Positions 45,144 through 56,709 are shown, counted from the stretch's first letter. The stretch is DNA of 64,000 nt from Gammaproteobacteria bacterium (GCA_029882355.1 JAOUKV010000011.1:31861-95860); one strand, 5' to 3'. Made by a program: numbers and translations. The notes: a model not told the origin generated them from the sequence alone.

Positions 45144-45728
45144 ATGAGCTTTGATCCCAATTATATAATTTTCGCACTCGCCGCCTACTTACTCGGTTCG
45201 ATTTCCACCGCTATCATCACCTGCAAACTGATGGGCCTGGAAGACCCTCGCGGCGTAGGCTCAAACAACCCCGGTGCCACCAACGTATTACGTACCGGAG
45301 GAAAAAAGGCGGCCATTATTACCTTATTAGGCGATATGCTAAAGGGATTGTTACCAGTTTTAGCCGTGCAACAATTGCAGACTGATGTCATAGCGCTGGC
45401 GATCACTGGTATTTCTGCGTTTCTCGGCCACCTTTATCCTCTGTACTACCGCTTCAAAGGCGGTAAGGGTGTGGCGACGTTTTATGGTGTTCTATTAGGC
45501 ACTAACTGGATAATTGGTCTTGCAGCACTAGCTATATGGGGACTGGTATTTTTACTATTTAAAATATCAGCGCTTTCTGCCTTGGTATCGGCTTTTTCTT
45601 CACCGTTCATTGTCTGGTATTTTGGCGGTTCCGAAGTTTTGATTACTGCCACCACATTCATGGCAATTCTGCTTATCTGGCGACATCGTAGCAATATCAA
45701 AAAAATGATGCAGGGCACAGAAAACTAA
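45144..45728 (+). CDS. plsY: Glycerol-3-phosphate acyltransferase PlsY
   Basis: 194-residue membrane protein with about five hydrophobic segments and the PlsY signatures YLLGSISTAIITCKLMG, DPRGVGSNNPGATNVLRTGGKKAA and YYRFKGGKGVATFYGVLLG. It acylates glycerol-3-phosphate from acyl-phosphate at the inner membrane. The pairing with tsaD (convergent, 16 bp between stops) is a familiar gammaproteobacterial neighbourhood. Confidence 0.95.
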   Translation: MSFDPNYIIFALAAYLLGSISTAIITCKLMGLEDPRGVGSNNPGATNVLRTGGKKAAIITLLGDMLKGLLPVLAVQQLQTDVIALAITGISAFLGHLYPLYYRFKGGKGVATFYGVLLGTNWIIGLAALAIWGLVFLLFKISALSALVSAFSSPFIVWYFGGSEVLITATTFMAILLIWRHRSNIKKMMQGTEN

Positions 45729-45744
45729 ACCAACCTGAAAAAAT

Positions 45745-46788
45745 CTAAATTCTGATAGACGTTAGCTCATCCATGGGCCAGCGCGCCCGTGCATCGATAC
45801 TCAAGCTCTTGCTTTCCCCAGCCATCTGGCGCAAACAACCGACATACGCAATCATCGCGCCATTATCGGTACAAAATTCGATGCGTGGATAATACAGCTG
45901 GCCACCTTCTTTTTTCACCATTTTTGATAACTGCTGACGCAAGTGCTGATTAGCCCCTACACCACCGGCAACCACCAGATTTTTGCAATGCGTTTGCTTC
46001 AGTGCTCGTTTACACTTTATCGAAAGCGTAGCAACCACCGCCTCCTGAAAAGCCCGGGCAACATCAGCCTGTCCCTGCTCCAATTTTTCAGCCTGGCCTT
46101 CAAGCTCAGTCTGTAGCTTCTGCCAGGTATTAAGAGAAAAAGTTTTGAGGCCGCTGAAACTTAAATCCAGTCCAGGACGATCGGTCATTGGTCGCGGAAA
46201 TCTAAATACCCCAGCCTCACCTTTTTCTGCCAACCTGGCCAATACAGGCCCGCCCGGGTAACCTAATCCCAGCATCTTTGCTGTTTTATCGAAAGCCTCA
46301 CCGGCGGCATCATCCAGACTCTGTCCCAATAACTCATATTCGCCAACGGCTGTCACGTGCGCCAAAAGTGTGTGCCCACCGGAAACCAGCAAGGCCACAA
46401 ATGGAAATTGAGGAGGATTTTCTTCCAGCATCGGCGCTAACAGGTGGCCTTCCATGTGATGCACTTCTGTCGCTGGCACATCAAGTGCCCAGGCCAGACT
46501 GCGGCCGACACAGGCGCCTGACATTAGCGCGCCGATCAAACCGGGGCCAGCGGTATAGGCTATGCCATCTATATCATTTCGAGTAAGATTGGCCTGCTGT
46601 AAAACCTGCTCCATCAGCGGCACCAAATAGCGGATATGATCTCGCGAAGCCAGTTCTGGCACGACACCACCGTATTCGGCATGCAACTCAACCTGACTGT
46701 GCAAAACGTGAGAAAGCAGGCCTTTTTCGCTGTCATATAAGGCGATTCCAGTCTCATCACAGGAGCTTTCAATTCCAAGAACAATCAT
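45745..46788 (-). CDS. tsaD: tRNA N6-threonylcarbamoyladenosine transferase subunit TsaD
   Basis: 347 residues of the Kae1/Qri7/TsaD ASKHA family: [45 protein letters not shown], metal ligands in [46 protein letters not shown] and [13 protein letters not shown]. It transfers threonylcarbamoyl to A37 of ANN-decoding tRNAs together with TsaB and TsaE. It is divergent from rpsU across 196 bp. Confidence 0.97.
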   Translation of the reverse strand: MIVLGIESSCDETGIALYDSEKGLLSHVLHSQVELHAEYGGVVPELASRDHIRYLVPLMEQVLQQANLTRNDIDGIAYTAGPGLIGALMSGACVGRSLAWALDVPATEVHHMEGHLLAPMLEENPPQFPFVALLVSGGHTLLAHVTAVGEYELLGQSLDDAAGEAFDKTAKMLGLGYPGGPVLARLAEKGEAGVFRFPRPMTDRPGLDLSFSGLKTFSLNTWQKLQTELEGQAEKLEQGQADVARAFQEAVVATLSIKCKRALKQTHCKNLVVAGGVGANQHLRQQLSKMVKKEGGQLYYPRIEFCTDNGAMIAYVGCLRQMAGESKSLSIDARARWPMDELTSIRI

Positions 46789-46901
46789 TTCACCCTCTTA
46801 ATCGGTTTGTTTTGCTGGCATGGCATACGCATTTTCCCAGCATACCGTTGCTTCCTGCAATCATAATATTCAGTATTCTTATAAAATATCGGAGCAGGGC
46901 T

Positions 46902-46930
46902 TTGGGGTTTTGCTAAAAGTACGATATACT
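46902..46930 (+). promoter_or_regulatory. Possible rpsU promoter
   Basis: TATACT at 46925-46930 with TTGGGG at 46902-46907, spacing 17. The -35 is only a partial match. Start would fall near 46937, just before the leader hairpin. Confidence 0.4.
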
Positions 46931-46940
46931 ACGTCGTTCA

Positions 46941-46966
46941 CCGCACTTGGATGCGGATTTTTTTTT
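46941..46966 (+). terminator. Hairpin plus T9 in the rpsU leader, possible attenuator
   Basis: CCGCA CTTGGA TGCGG (46941-46956) followed by A and nine T residues (46958-46966). It has terminator form but lies between the divergent tsaD and rpsU starts, 19 nt before the rpsU ATG, so no upstream rightward gene needs it. It may attenuate rpsU or shape its leader. Confidence 0.6.
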
Positions 46967-46984
46967 GTATTTTTGAGAATGACT

Positions 46985-47215
46985 ATGCCAGCAATACGAG
47001 TTAAAGAAAACGAGCCTTTCGACGTTGCACTACGCCGCTTCAAGCGCTCTTGTGAGAAAGCAGGTGTTTTGACAGAAGTTCGCAGTCGCGAAGCTTATGA
47101 AAAACCCACAACAGAACGCAAACGTAAAGCAGCCGCTGCCGTTAAGCGTCACCTGAAACAATTGTCTAAAGAACGCAGTAAATTCGCGCGCTCACCTCAC
47201 CAACGTAGACGTTAA
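46985..47215 (+). CDS. rpsU: 30S ribosomal protein S21
   Basis: 76 residues from ATG 46985 ([19 protein letters not shown]), with GAG 7 nt upstream; an in-frame ATG two codons earlier is less likely. The basic C-terminal half ([24 protein letters not shown]) is typical; the SPHQRRR tail is slightly longer than the 71 residues of E. coli. S21 binds near the 3' end of 16S rRNA and aids initiation. It is followed 15 bp later by yqeY, as in many gammaproteobacteria, but not by dnaG. Confidence 0.95.
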   Translation: MPAIRVKENEPFDVALRRFKRSCEKAGVLTEVRSREAYEKPTTERKRKAAAAVKRHLKQLSKERSKFARSPHQRRR

Positions 47216-47230
47216 TAGAAGCGATACGCC

Positions 47231-47683
47231 ATGAGTAGCGCCCTGAAAACCAGTCTACAGGACGCGATGAAAGCGGCCATGAAGTCTGGCGACAAGCATC
47301 GTCTTGGTGTCATTCGTCTGATGCTATCCGCATTAAAACAGATAGAAGTTGATGAGCGCATTGAACTGGATGATACGCGTGTCATTGATATTCTAGACAA
47401 AATGCTCAAACAGCGTCGCGAATCTATCGGCATGTACGACAAGGCTGGTCGAGTCGATCTATCAGACATCGAGCACGCTGAAATTGAAGTCATTCAGACC
47501 TTTCTACCTCAGGCGCTCAGTGAAAGCGAAATCGAAACCATTATTAACGACGCCATCAGCAAGACCGGTGCCGAATCCATAAAAGATATGGGAAAAGTAA
47601 TGGGAATCGTCAGACCACAGATAGTTGGACGCGGCGATGTCGGTTTGATCAGCGGAAAGATCAAAGATTTATTATCTGCATAA
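47231..47683 (+). CDS. GatB/YqeY domain protein
   Basis: 150 residues, entirely the YqeY fold: LQDAMKAAMKSGDKHRLGVIRLMLSALKQIEVDERIELDDTRVIDILDKMLKQRRESI, then the tail domain EIEVIQTFLPQALSESEIETIINDAI ... KDMGKVMGIVRPQIVGRGDVGLISGKIK, related to the tRNA-binding tail of GatB. Exact role is unknown; association with rpsU suggests a translation-linked function. It precedes hemE by 14 bp, so rpsU-yqeY-hemE may be one transcript. Confidence 0.93.
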   Translation: MSSALKTSLQDAMKAAMKSGDKHRLGVIRLMLSALKQIEVDERIELDDTRVIDILDKMLKQRRESIGMYDKAGRVDLSDIEHAEIEVIQTFLPQALSESEIETIINDAISKTGAESIKDMGKVMGIVRPQIVGRGDVGLISGKIKDLLSA

Positions 47684-47697
47684 ACGGTTAACCTAGT

Positions 47698-48771
47698 ATG
47701 TCAGCAACACCTCCCCTGAAAAACGACCGATTTATTCGCGCATTACTTAGACAACCTGTCGATCGCACACCCGTCTGGATTATGCGCCAGGCCGGACGCT
47801 ATCTGCCTGAATACCGCGCGATACGCGAACAAGCGGGCGATTTCATGACCTTGTGCAGCACACCCGATCTGGCCTGTGAAGTCACACTACAACCTTTGCG
47901 CCGGTTTGATCTGGATGCTGCCATTCTGTTTTCAGACATTCTGACTATTCCTGACGCCATGGGACTGGGACTCTACTTCGAAGAAGGTGAAGGCCCTAAA
48001 TTCAAATACCCTGTACAAAGCGCCGCCGACATTGCCAAGCTGGCCGCGCCCGATCCGCATGATGAATTATCTTATGTGATTGATGCTGTCAGCCTGATCA
48101 GAAAAGAATTAAATGGTGATGTACCTTTGATTGGTTTTTCTGGCAGCCCGTGGACGCTGGCAACCTATATGGTTGAAGGCGGCAGCAGTAAAACTTTCTC
48201 AAAAATCAAAGCACTCTTGTTTGAAGACCCTAAGTCCGCACATCAACTGCTCTCAGTTTTAGCCGACTCGGTTGCTTCTTATTTGAACGCACAAATTGCA
48301 GCTGGTGCGCAAGCAGTGATGATTTTTGACAGCTGGGGCGGCGCATTAAGCACGCCTCACTACAAAGAATTCTCTCTGTTTTACATGCAACAAATAGTTG
48401 ACCAATTAACACGTGAAGTCGATGGCGTAAAAATTCCAGTCACCTTATTTACCAAAGGCGGTGGTCTCTGGCTGAAAGACATAGCTGCTACTGACTGTGA
48501 TGCAGTCGGTTTGGACTGGTCTGTTGATATTGGTCTGGCTCGCGAGCAAATTGGCGACAAGGTGGCTCTGCAGGGCAACATGGATCCAGCTGTAATGGGC
48601 ACCACACCCGAAGCCATTCAGACTGAAGCGACGCGCATTTTAGCTTCTTATGGACACGGCTCTGGCCATGTCTTCAATCTCGGTCACGGCATTACACCAA
48701 ACATTAACCCCGAGAATGTTAAAGCCCTGGTTGATTGTGTGCACGAAGAAAGCGCCAAGTACCATCTCTGA
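47698..48771 (+). CDS. hemE: Uroporphyrinogen decarboxylase
   Basis: 357 residues. Substrate-binding N-terminus [24 protein letters not shown] with the conserved Arg pair, [24 protein letters not shown] with the catalytic Asp, [26 protein letters not shown] and [10 protein letters not shown] ... [16 protein letters not shown]. It converts uroporphyrinogen III to coproporphyrinogen III in haem synthesis. It is convergent with mrcA; in Pseudomonas-like genomes hemE tends to lie nearer aroB, so its position after yqeY is a rearrangement. Confidence 0.96.
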   Translation: MSATPPLKNDRFIRALLRQPVDRTPVWIMRQAGRYLPEYRAIREQAGDFMTLCSTPDLACEVTLQPLRRFDLDAAILFSDILTIPDAMGLGLYFEEGEGPKFKYPVQSAADIAKLAAPDPHDELSYVIDAVSLIRKELNGDVPLIGFSGSPWTLATYMVEGGSSKTFSKIKALLFEDPKSAHQLLSVLADSVASYLNAQIAAGAQAVMIFDSWGGALSTPHYKEFSLFYMQQIVDQLTREVDGVKIPVTLFTKGGGLWLKDIAATDCDAVGLDWSVDIGLAREQIGDKVALQGNMDPAVMGTTPEAIQTEATRILASYGHGSGHVFNLGHGITPNINPENVKALVDCVHEESAKYHL

Positions 48772-48817
48772 TAACCAAAAACACGTTTAGCGATTTAGCT
48801 AAACACACCATCACTAC

Positions 48818-51493
48818 TCAGAACAACTGCTCGGGAATAGCCCCCCCAGTTTTCACATCCTCGCTTGAGCCCAACGAAGCATTACCTACTTTAGGAACAT
48901 TCTCACTTCTGAAGATCTCGAAAATAGTATCTTGATCCAAATCTGTAGCTGCGGCCCCCGTTTCAGCATTAACCTTCAGCGTCACCAACCCTTCCGGTCT
49001 TGGTAAATGCTTTTCTGGCACTCCATCCAATGCCTCCCTCATAAAGTCAACCCAGATGGGTAAAGCTGCTTTTGAGCCTGTTTCATTACCACCTAAAGAC
49101 CGCACCTGATCAAAGCCTACCCAGACTGTCGCAACTAAATCTGGGTGAAAGCCGTTGAACCACGCATCTTTTTGATCATTAGTCGTGCCTGTTTTACCAG
49201 CGAGATCTTTACGTCCCAGCGCCAGGGCTTTACGACCTGTGCCACGCAACACCACATCCTGAAGTATTGAATTCATCTGATAGGTCAAACGTGGCTCCAA
49301 TGTTTGTTCCGCCTGCCTGGGCAATACGGCTAATACAGCTTCTTCACCACCTGCATTTTCAGCATTAGGGCTTTCGCTACCAAGCTCCGTATTCACCAAC
49401 TCAGCCTCAGCCTCATCATTGCTCGGTTCTATTAATTGCTCTATTAATGGATCGATGGCCGCCACTTGATCAGCCAATTCACAAGCAACACAGGCAACCG
49501 CCGGATCAGCCTCATACAATATAGCGCCATCGACATCTTCGATACGATCGATTAAATAAGGCTGCACCAGATAACCACCATTAGCCAGTACTGAATAAGC
49601 ACGCGCCATTTGTAACGGACTCACTTCACAGCTACCGAGAGCCAATGACAAATCATGCGGCAGCTCCTTATTATCAAAACCAAATTTATGTGCAAATTTT
49701 GTTGCATAACCAATCCCCACTGAACGCAACAATCGAATAGAAACCAGATTACGTGATGTATACAAAGCCTTGCGCAAGCGTGTCGGGCCAAAAAACTTAC
49801 CGCTATAATTTTCTGGTCGCCACGATGCCTCTAACGCCGCATCTTCAAAAACAACCGGTGCATCATTAATCAAACTTGCTGGCGTGTAGGACTTCGATAA
49901 AGCCGAGGAATATATTACAGGTTTAAAACCGGAGCCGGCCTGACGCTTAGCCTGTAACGCCCTATTGAAGTTACTGCTATTAAAATTTAAACCTCCTTTG
50001 ATAGCTTTAATAGCACCATCATTTGACGCAACCGCAACCAATGCGCCCTGCACATCAGGTATTTGCGCTAAAGCCCATGAATTATCTTTCTGCCTGGTTA
50101 CCCAGATCACGTCACCTACACGCAAAACATCAGCAATAGTCTTCAGTTCCTCACCGACACTATTTAAACCCAGATAAGCTCGAGCCCAAACCATACCACT
50201 CCAGGGCAAAATCACTCTCTCACCATTACTCAGCAGTACCCTGGCATGACGGCCTAAATCAGGGGTTTCTGCTTCTAATGAAACTTCTACTACCGATTTT
50301 TCATTTTCAGCAACTGTGCTTTCCTCATCATAAATGGATAAGACCAATGCTGATTTGAACACCCCAAAATCCTCATCATTCTTGAGTACGTCAAGCAACT
50401 GGTCTTCATCGGATTTGGGCGCCTCGGCTGGCAGGCTTTCATCGCCACTACCACCATTTGGCAACGCGCCTCCATCTTTGACCAAATACTGCTTTAGAAT
50501 TTCTTCATCTAACTCAACATGCCTGATCACACCGCGGTAGCCATGACGCTGATCATAATCAACCAAACCCTTCCACAGACTTTCATTGGCAGCTTCCTGC
50601 AACTTGTCCTTGATAGTGGTAAAGACATTCAAGCCCCTTGAATAAGCCTCTTCACCGAATTGCTTGACGATTTCTGCGCGCACCATTTCATTAGCATAGG
50701 GCGCCTGCACCTGAATTCGATCTAGATTGCGCTCGGCCGATACGACAGCCTGCTTTTCAATTTCATAAACTTCGTCCGAAATAAAACCCAGCGCATGCAT
50801 ACGCGACAAGACATAATTGCGCCGGCTTAATGCCCGTTCAGGGTTAACGATAGGATTGTAACGCGACGGCGCCTTCGGCAGGCCCGCAATCATAGCAATC
50901 TGCGCAATGCTCAGTTCCTCTAACCCTTTACCATAATAAATCTGAGAAGCTGCAGCCACACCATAGGCACGTTTACCCAAATATATTTTATTGAGATATA
51001 GCTCGAGAATTTGCTGCTTACTCAGCTCACTCTCAATTTTAAAAGCAAGAAATATTTCATTAATCTTACGTGTATAGGTTTTTTCTTTACTGAGATAAAA
51101 GTTCCTCGCCAATTGCATGGTAATGGTACTACCACCCTGCCCGCGCTCGCCTGTTCTGACCAAATTAATCACTGCTCGCAAAATCCCCTGGTAGTCCACA
51201 CCCCCATGCTCATAAAAGCGATTATCCTCTGCGGATAAAAATGCCTGCTGCATCAACTCGGGTATTTCTTCCAGTTTTTTTGGAGTACGTCTTTTCTCTC
51301 CAAATTCCCCCAACAATGAACCATCACTGCTATATATACGCAAAGGAACTTGCAGCCGGATATCACTCAGGCCATCAATGGAAGGTAATTGAGGAGAAAT
51401 ATATAGATACAGACTTAATAATGTGATCGATGAAAGCGCGAACACAAACAGTGAGATGATTACGCCATATTTAAGTGTTTTAAATAGCTTCAT
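48818..51493 (-). CDS. mrcA: Penicillin-binding protein 1A (bifunctional class A PBP)
   Basis: 891 residues. Short cytoplasmic tail and membrane anchor (~10-32); glycosyltransferase domain with the catalytic Glu in SAEDNRFYEHGGVDYQGI, GGSTITMQLARNFYLS and KINEIFLAFKIE; an OB-like insertion (~300-470) rich in acidic residues; transpeptidase with the nucleophile in the SGFK motif (QAGSGFKPVIYSSAL), SRN in TSRNLVSIRLL and KTGTTND. It polymerises and crosslinks peptidoglycan. It is divergent from pilMNOPQ across 180 bp, an arrangement shared with Pseudomonas and Neisseria. Confidence 0.95.
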   Translation of the reverse strand: MKLFKTLKYGVIISLFVFALSSITLLSLYLYISPQLPSIDGLSDIRLQVPLRIYSSDGSLLGEFGEKRRTPKKLEEIPELMQQAFLSAEDNRFYEHGGVDYQGILRAVINLVRTGERGQGGSTITMQLARNFYLSKEKTYTRKINEIFLAFKIESELSKQQILELYLNKIYLGKRAYGVAAASQIYYGKGLEELSIAQIAMIAGLPKAPSRYNPIVNPERALSRRNYVLSRMHALGFISDEVYEIEKQAVVSAERNLDRIQVQAPYANEMVRAEIVKQFGEEAYSRGLNVFTTIKDKLQEAANESLWKGLVDYDQRHGYRGVIRHVELDEEILKQYLVKDGGALPNGGSGDESLPAEAPKSDEDQLLDVLKNDEDFGVFKSALVLSIYDEESTVAENEKSVVEVSLEAETPDLGRHARVLLSNGERVILPWSGMVWARAYLGLNSVGEELKTIADVLRVGDVIWVTRQKDNSWALAQIPDVQGALVAVASNDGAIKAIKGGLNFNSSNFNRALQAKRQAGSGFKPVIYSSALSKSYTPASLINDAPVVFEDAALEASWRPENYSGKFFGPTRLRKALYTSRNLVSIRLLRSVGIGYATKFAHKFGFDNKELPHDLSLALGSCEVSPLQMARAYSVLANGGYLVQPYLIDRIEDVDGAILYEADPAVACVACELADQVAAIDPLIEQLIEPSNDEAEAELVNTELGSESPNAENAGGEEAVLAVLPRQAEQTLEPRLTYQMNSILQDVVLRGTGRKALALGRKDLAGKTGTTNDQKDAWFNGFHPDLVATVWVGFDQVRSLGGNETGSKAALPIWVDFMREALDGVPEKHLPRPEGLVTLKVNAETGAAATDLDQDTIFEIFRSENVPKVGNASLGSSEDVKTGGAIPEQLF

Positions 51494-51669
51494 AATTCCT
51501 TTAATACATATTGACGGTCTGAAAGGGGGGCAAATTATAATCTTTTGACTACGCTTTGGCGATTAATTCAATATTTGACTAGTTTTTTTCAACACTTACG
51601 TCTAATATTTCATGCATAATTGCACATATGTTCTATAACTACTTAAAATAAATAGGGAATGGGGATTGA

Positions 51670-52739
<1,070 letters not shown>

Positions 52740-52740
<1 letters not shown>

Positions 52741-53309
52741 TGGCAAAAATTAATTTATTACCCTGGCGCGAAGAACAACGTGCAGAACAAACAAGGCAGT
52801 TTGTCTCCATGCTGGGTTTATTTGCATTTTTAATGGTAGCCATCGTTGGTCTTGTGCATTTGAATATCGCCGGAGAAATCAGCCATCAACAAGACCGTAA
52901 CAACATCTTGACTAAAGAAATTACTGCACTTGACCTTGCTTTAAAAGAAATCGATGAATTAGAAACAAAAAAACAGCAATTATTATCCCGTATGGGGGTT
53001 ATTCAATCACTACAACAGCAACGCCCGCAAATTGTTCATTTATTTGATGAATTCGTCAGAACTGTACCTGAAGGCATTTACCTCACCAGTATCAAGCAAA
53101 ATGGTAACGACTTAGTCATCAATGGTGTAGCAGAGTCCAATGGTCGAGTATCAGCCTACATGAGAAATATTGACAGCTCCCCATGGATGTCCACACCCAA
53201 ATTAACCGTTATTGAAACTAAAAAGGGTACATTGAGAAGTAGCGAATTTGTACTGACAACCTCTCAATCCAGTCCTAAAGATGAAAATGAAAATGGAGAA
53301 GGTAGCTAA
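52740..53309 (+). CDS. pilN: Type IV pilus assembly protein PilN
   Basis: 189 residues beginning with the invariant PilM-binding tail MAKINLLPWREEQR, a membrane segment (~25-45, FVSMLGLFAFLMVAIVGLVHLNI), a coiled coil (~48-85), and a periplasmic ferredoxin-like domain. It pairs with PilO. The acidic C-terminal tail (DENENGEGS) is unremarkable. It overlaps its neighbours by one base on each side. Confidence 0.96.
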
Positions 53310-53923
53310 TGGATCTCTCTGAAATTGACCTAAATGATATAGACATAAATGACCTGAAAAAAATAGGCGTGGCGCCTATGCCTGTCAAAATTGTCATTAT
53401 TATTCTCGCATGCATCGCCGTTCTCGCTGCAGGATACTTTCTTGATACAACAACGCAATTAGACGCATTAAAAGCAGCAGAAGCTAAAGAAATCACTTTA
53501 AGACAAACTTTTAAGGAAAAGCATAGCAAGGCCGTTAACCTTGATGCCTATAAACAACAACTTGATGAAATGGAAACATCTTTTGGTGCCTTGTTACGTC
53601 AATTACCAAATAGTACAGAAATCGAAACATTACTTACGGATATATCACAAACAGGCATTTCAAGTGGTCTGGAAATAGAATATTTCAAACCCGAAGGACT
53701 AAGCCAGGAACAATTCTATGCAAAATATCCGATCAAGTTAAAAGTAACTGGTCGATATCATGAGTTTGCAGCTTTTGTAAGCGGTGTTGCTGCATTACCA
53801 CGTATTGTTACGCTACAGGACATTACCATTACTCCCTTCAGTAAAGACAAAGGTGTAAAACTGACCATGGATATCACTGCGGTTACTTATCAATACTTAG
53901 ATGAGACTGAGCAGGAACAATAA
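53309..53923 (+). CDS. pilO: Type IV pilus assembly protein PilO
   Basis: 204 residues: an Asp-rich N-terminal tail (DLSEIDLNDIDINDLKKIG), membrane segment (~26-48, VKIVIIILACIAVLAAGYFL), coiled coil and periplasmic domain with LLRQLPNSTEIETLLTDISQTGISSGLEIEYFKPE and YHEFAAFVSGVAALPRIVTLQDITI, the latter strongly characteristic. It forms the PilNO heterodimer in the periplasm. Confidence 0.96.
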   Translation: MDLSEIDLNDIDINDLKKIGVAPMPVKIVIIILACIAVLAAGYFLDTTTQLDALKAAEAKEITLRQTFKEKHSKAVNLDAYKQQLDEMETSFGALLRQLPNSTEIETLLTDISQTGISSGLEIEYFKPEGLSQEQFYAKYPIKLKVTGRYHEFAAFVSGVAALPRIVTLQDITITPFSKDKGVKLTMDITAVTYQYLDETEQEQ

Positions 53924-54459
53924 TGAAGACAAAATTGACAAGTACAAGCCGAAATCTTCTAATGCTCCCAGTAGTTGCACTATTAGTGACCGGCTGTAGT
54001 AAAGACATGGATGATTTGACTACTTTCATAGCCGTGACCAAAACTTCTGGCATTGGTAAAGTCGAAGAAATTCCTCAATTTAAGCCTTATGAAAGTTTTG
54101 CCTATTCTGCAACCGAGTTACGTGACCCGTTTATTGCAAATGCCAATATTGATGAAGATTCAAGCGAAGAAAAAAACGCATTACATCCTGCGGCCGCCAG
54201 ACCCAAACAACATCTTGAGAACTTCCCTCTTGATACTCTATCAATGGTTGGCACAATGGAGCAAACCGAAAATTCATGGGGATTAATCAAAGACCCGCAA
54301 AATCTGGTGCACAGGGTGCAGCTAGATAACTATATAGGTCAAAGCGAAGGCCGCATTGTAAAAATAACAGAAACAAAAATTTATCTGATAGAAACTGTAC
54401 CCGATGGTATCGGTGGCTACATTGAGCGCGATGCATCAATAGCTATCGGAAATGAGTAA
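53923..54459 (+). CDS. pilP: Type IV pilus lipoprotein PilP
   Basis: 178 residues. Lipoprotein signal peptide with lipobox LVTGC (LLMLPVVALLVTGCSKDMDDL), an unstructured stretch binding PilNO, the YSATELRDPF motif, and the beta domain FPLDTLSMVGTMEQTENSWGLIKDPQNLVHRVQLDNYIGQSEGRIVKI typical of PilP. It connects the inner-membrane complex to the PilQ secretin. Confidence 0.96.
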   Translation: MKTKLTSTSRNLLMLPVVALLVTGCSKDMDDLTTFIAVTKTSGIGKVEEIPQFKPYESFAYSATELRDPFIANANIDEDSSEEKNALHPAAARPKQHLENFPLDTLSMVGTMEQTENSWGLIKDPQNLVHRVQLDNYIGQSEGRIVKITETKIYLIETVPDGIGGYIERDASIAIGNE

Positions 54460-54474
54460 CGCGTGGAGCGAGAT

Positions 54475-56709
54475 ATGAAAACAACAATAACTAAAAATCA
54501 TAACAAAGGAAATGCTCTTTACGGAGCCAATAAGTTACTTACATTTCTAGCGTTTGTACTATGCCTAGGCAGCTATTCCGCATCTGCCAGCCAGAATACT
54601 ATCGAATCAATCCAATATGATAATTTGCCGGGTAACCGCCTGCAAATCACATTGGAAATGAGTGAAAAAGCGGTAAAACCATTAAGCTTCACCATTGACA
54701 ATCCTGCGCGCATCGCCTTTGATTTTGCCGATACTGGTAGCACTTTACCAAAAAGACAACAACCTATTGGTATTGGTGTAGCTCAATCTGTCACAACTAT
54801 TAGTGCAAAAAACAGAACGCGAGTAATTCTGAATCTGACTGAAGTCATTCCTTATCAAGTTAACACAAAAGGCAACAGCGTCTTAATCACTTTGGATAGC
54901 GAAGCAACAGGTTCTTCTTTTGTCAATCAATCCGATGATGACACCTCAAACATATCTGATAACACAAGCGAGGCAGAAAGATTTTCAGAAACTGATTCAA
55001 GCAGGCGATCTGATTTAGTCAGAGGTATCAGCAAAATTGATTTCCGTCGCGGTGAAAAAGGTGAAGGTCGCGTTATTATCACTATGACTGAAAACAATAT
55101 CCCTATGGATATCAGCGAAGAATTTGGTAAGGTTATCGTTAAATTCATAGGGTCAGAACTGGATGAATCTCTGCATCAGTCATTAGATGTTCTTGATTTT
55201 GCAACACCTGTTAAATCAATCAGCAGCTTCAAAAAAGAAAATGATGTGCGCATAGAAATCGAGCCAGCAACCAAAGACTTTGAACACGTTGCATATCAGG
55301 CCGATAATATTTTCACAATAGAACTCAAACCCATTTCCGAAGAAGAACTGGAAGATCAGAAGAAATCAAAATTTGGTTATACCGGCGAACGCTTATCACT
55401 TAACTTCCAGGATATCCCTGTACGAGCAGTGCTACAGCTAATTGCCGACTTCACTGGTCTTAATGTTGTAGTTAGTGATTCCGTTGACGGCAACCTTACT
55501 TTACGTTTGAAAAATGTCCCCTGGGATCAAGCATTAGACATTATTCTGAAAGCCAAAGGTCTATCAAAACGTGAATCAGGTAACGTCATGCTGGTTGCAC
55601 CCAGTGAAGAAATTGCCGCTCAGGAAAAAATTGATCTGGAGGCTTCTCAGGCCATAACAGACCTTGCTCCACTACGTAGCGCATTTTTTACCGTCAACTT
55701 CGCAAAAGTAACTGAACTTAAGGCGCTATTTTCAGGTGGCGAAGGCGAGGAAGCTGGAAATAGCTTATTATCATCTCGTGGCAGCGTCATTATTGATGAA
55801 CGCACCAACACTCTGATACTGAAAGATACTGAAGAAGTTATCAGTGAGGTACGCCGTATCCTCAATAAATTAGATGTACCAATTCGTCAGGTTCTTATAG
55901 GGTCACGAATCGTCATTGCTACGGATGATTTCTCAAAAGAACTTGGCGCAAGATTTGGTGTTAGCAACATTAGTAGCAATGGTTCTGATAGTGTAAACAC
56001 ATTATCTGGCACCATTGGTGGGACTAATAATGTTAATAGTCAGGCATTTGATAATTTAACTAGCCCAACTAATGGTGGTACCCTGCCACTAACTCACCCC
56101 TTGAGCTACACAGGTTCCAGGCTCGACCGTCTTGGTGTAAACCTACCGGTTGTCGGTCCAAATGTTGGCGCTATCGCTTTCTCGGTACTAAGTGGTGGTT
56201 CACTAGTTGACTTAGAAATATCTGCCATGCAAAGTGAAAACAAGGGTGAACTTGTTTCCAGTCCACGCGTTGTTACTGCAGACAGACATGAAGCATTTAT
56301 TGAACAAGGTGTTGAAATCCCATACTTATCAGCTTCATCTAGTGGCGCTACAACGGTTGAGTTTAAGAAAGCCGTACTGAGCATTAAAGTAACACCGCAA
56401 ATTACGCCTGATGATAGAATTATCATGGACTTAACTGTTAACAAAGATTCTGTTGGTGAAGTATTTAACAACATCCCAAGTGTCGATACACGTGAAGTAC
56501 AAACCCAGGTTCTGGTAAACAATGGCGACACCATTGTGCTAGGCGGAATCTATGAACAAATAAAACAAAATCAAATAGACAAAATCCCCCTATTAGGTGA
56601 TTTGCCACTAATAGGCTTCATGTTTAGACATACGCTAGAAAGTGATGAAAAAGCAGAGTTACTAATATTTGTAACCCCTAAAATCCTGAAAGATTCATTA
56701 TCACTATAA
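54475..56709 (+). CDS. pilQ: Type IV pilus secretin PilQ
   Basis: About 744 residues from ATG 54475 (GGAG at 54465-54468); a GTG at 54463 is less likely. Signal peptide (LLTFLAFVLCLGSYSASA), two AMIN domains for peptidoglycan binding (~40-140 and ~180-285), an STN/N0 domain (LSLNFQDIPVRAVLQLIADFTGLNVVVSDSVDGNLTLRLKNVPWDQALDIILKAKGL), an N1 domain and the secretin core with ISAMQSENKGELVSSPRVVTADRHEAFIEQGVEIPY and VLVNNGDTIVLGGIYE ... IPLLGDLPLIGFMFRHT. It is the outer-membrane pore for the pilus. Confidence 0.97.
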   Translation: MKTTITKNHNKGNALYGANKLLTFLAFVLCLGSYSASASQNTIESIQYDNLPGNRLQITLEMSEKAVKPLSFTIDNPARIAFDFADTGSTLPKRQQPIGIGVAQSVTTISAKNRTRVILNLTEVIPYQVNTKGNSVLITLDSEATGSSFVNQSDDDTSNISDNTSEAERFSETDSSRRSDLVRGISKIDFRRGEKGEGRVIITMTENNIPMDISEEFGKVIVKFIGSELDESLHQSLDVLDFATPVKSISSFKKENDVRIEIEPATKDFEHVAYQADNIFTIELKPISEEELEDQKKSKFGYTGERLSLNFQDIPVRAVLQLIADFTGLNVVVSDSVDGNLTLRLKNVPWDQALDIILKAKGLSKRESGNVMLVAPSEEIAAQEKIDLEASQAITDLAPLRSAFFTVNFAKVTELKALFSGGEGEEAGNSLLSSRGSVIIDERTNTLILKDTEEVISEVRRILNKLDVPIRQVLIGSRIVIATDDFSKELGARFGVSNISSNGSDSVNTLSGTIGGTNNVNSQAFDNLTSPTNGGTLPLTHPLSYTGSRLDRLGVNLPVVGPNVGAIAFSVLSGGSLVDLEISAMQSENKGELVSSPRVVTADRHEAFIEQGVEIPYLSASSSGATTVEFKKAVLSIKVTPQITPDDRIIMDLTVNKDSVGEVFNNIPSVDTREVQTQVLVNNGDTIVLGGIYEQIKQNQIDKIPLLGDLPLIGFMFRHTLESDEKAELLIFVTPKILKDSLSL

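Noticed and set aside
48785..48804. GTTTAGC-N6-GCTAAAC hairpin between hemE and mrcA
   Set aside because: Perfect 7-bp arms at a convergent junction, but AT-rich and without a T-run on either strand; too weak to call a terminator.
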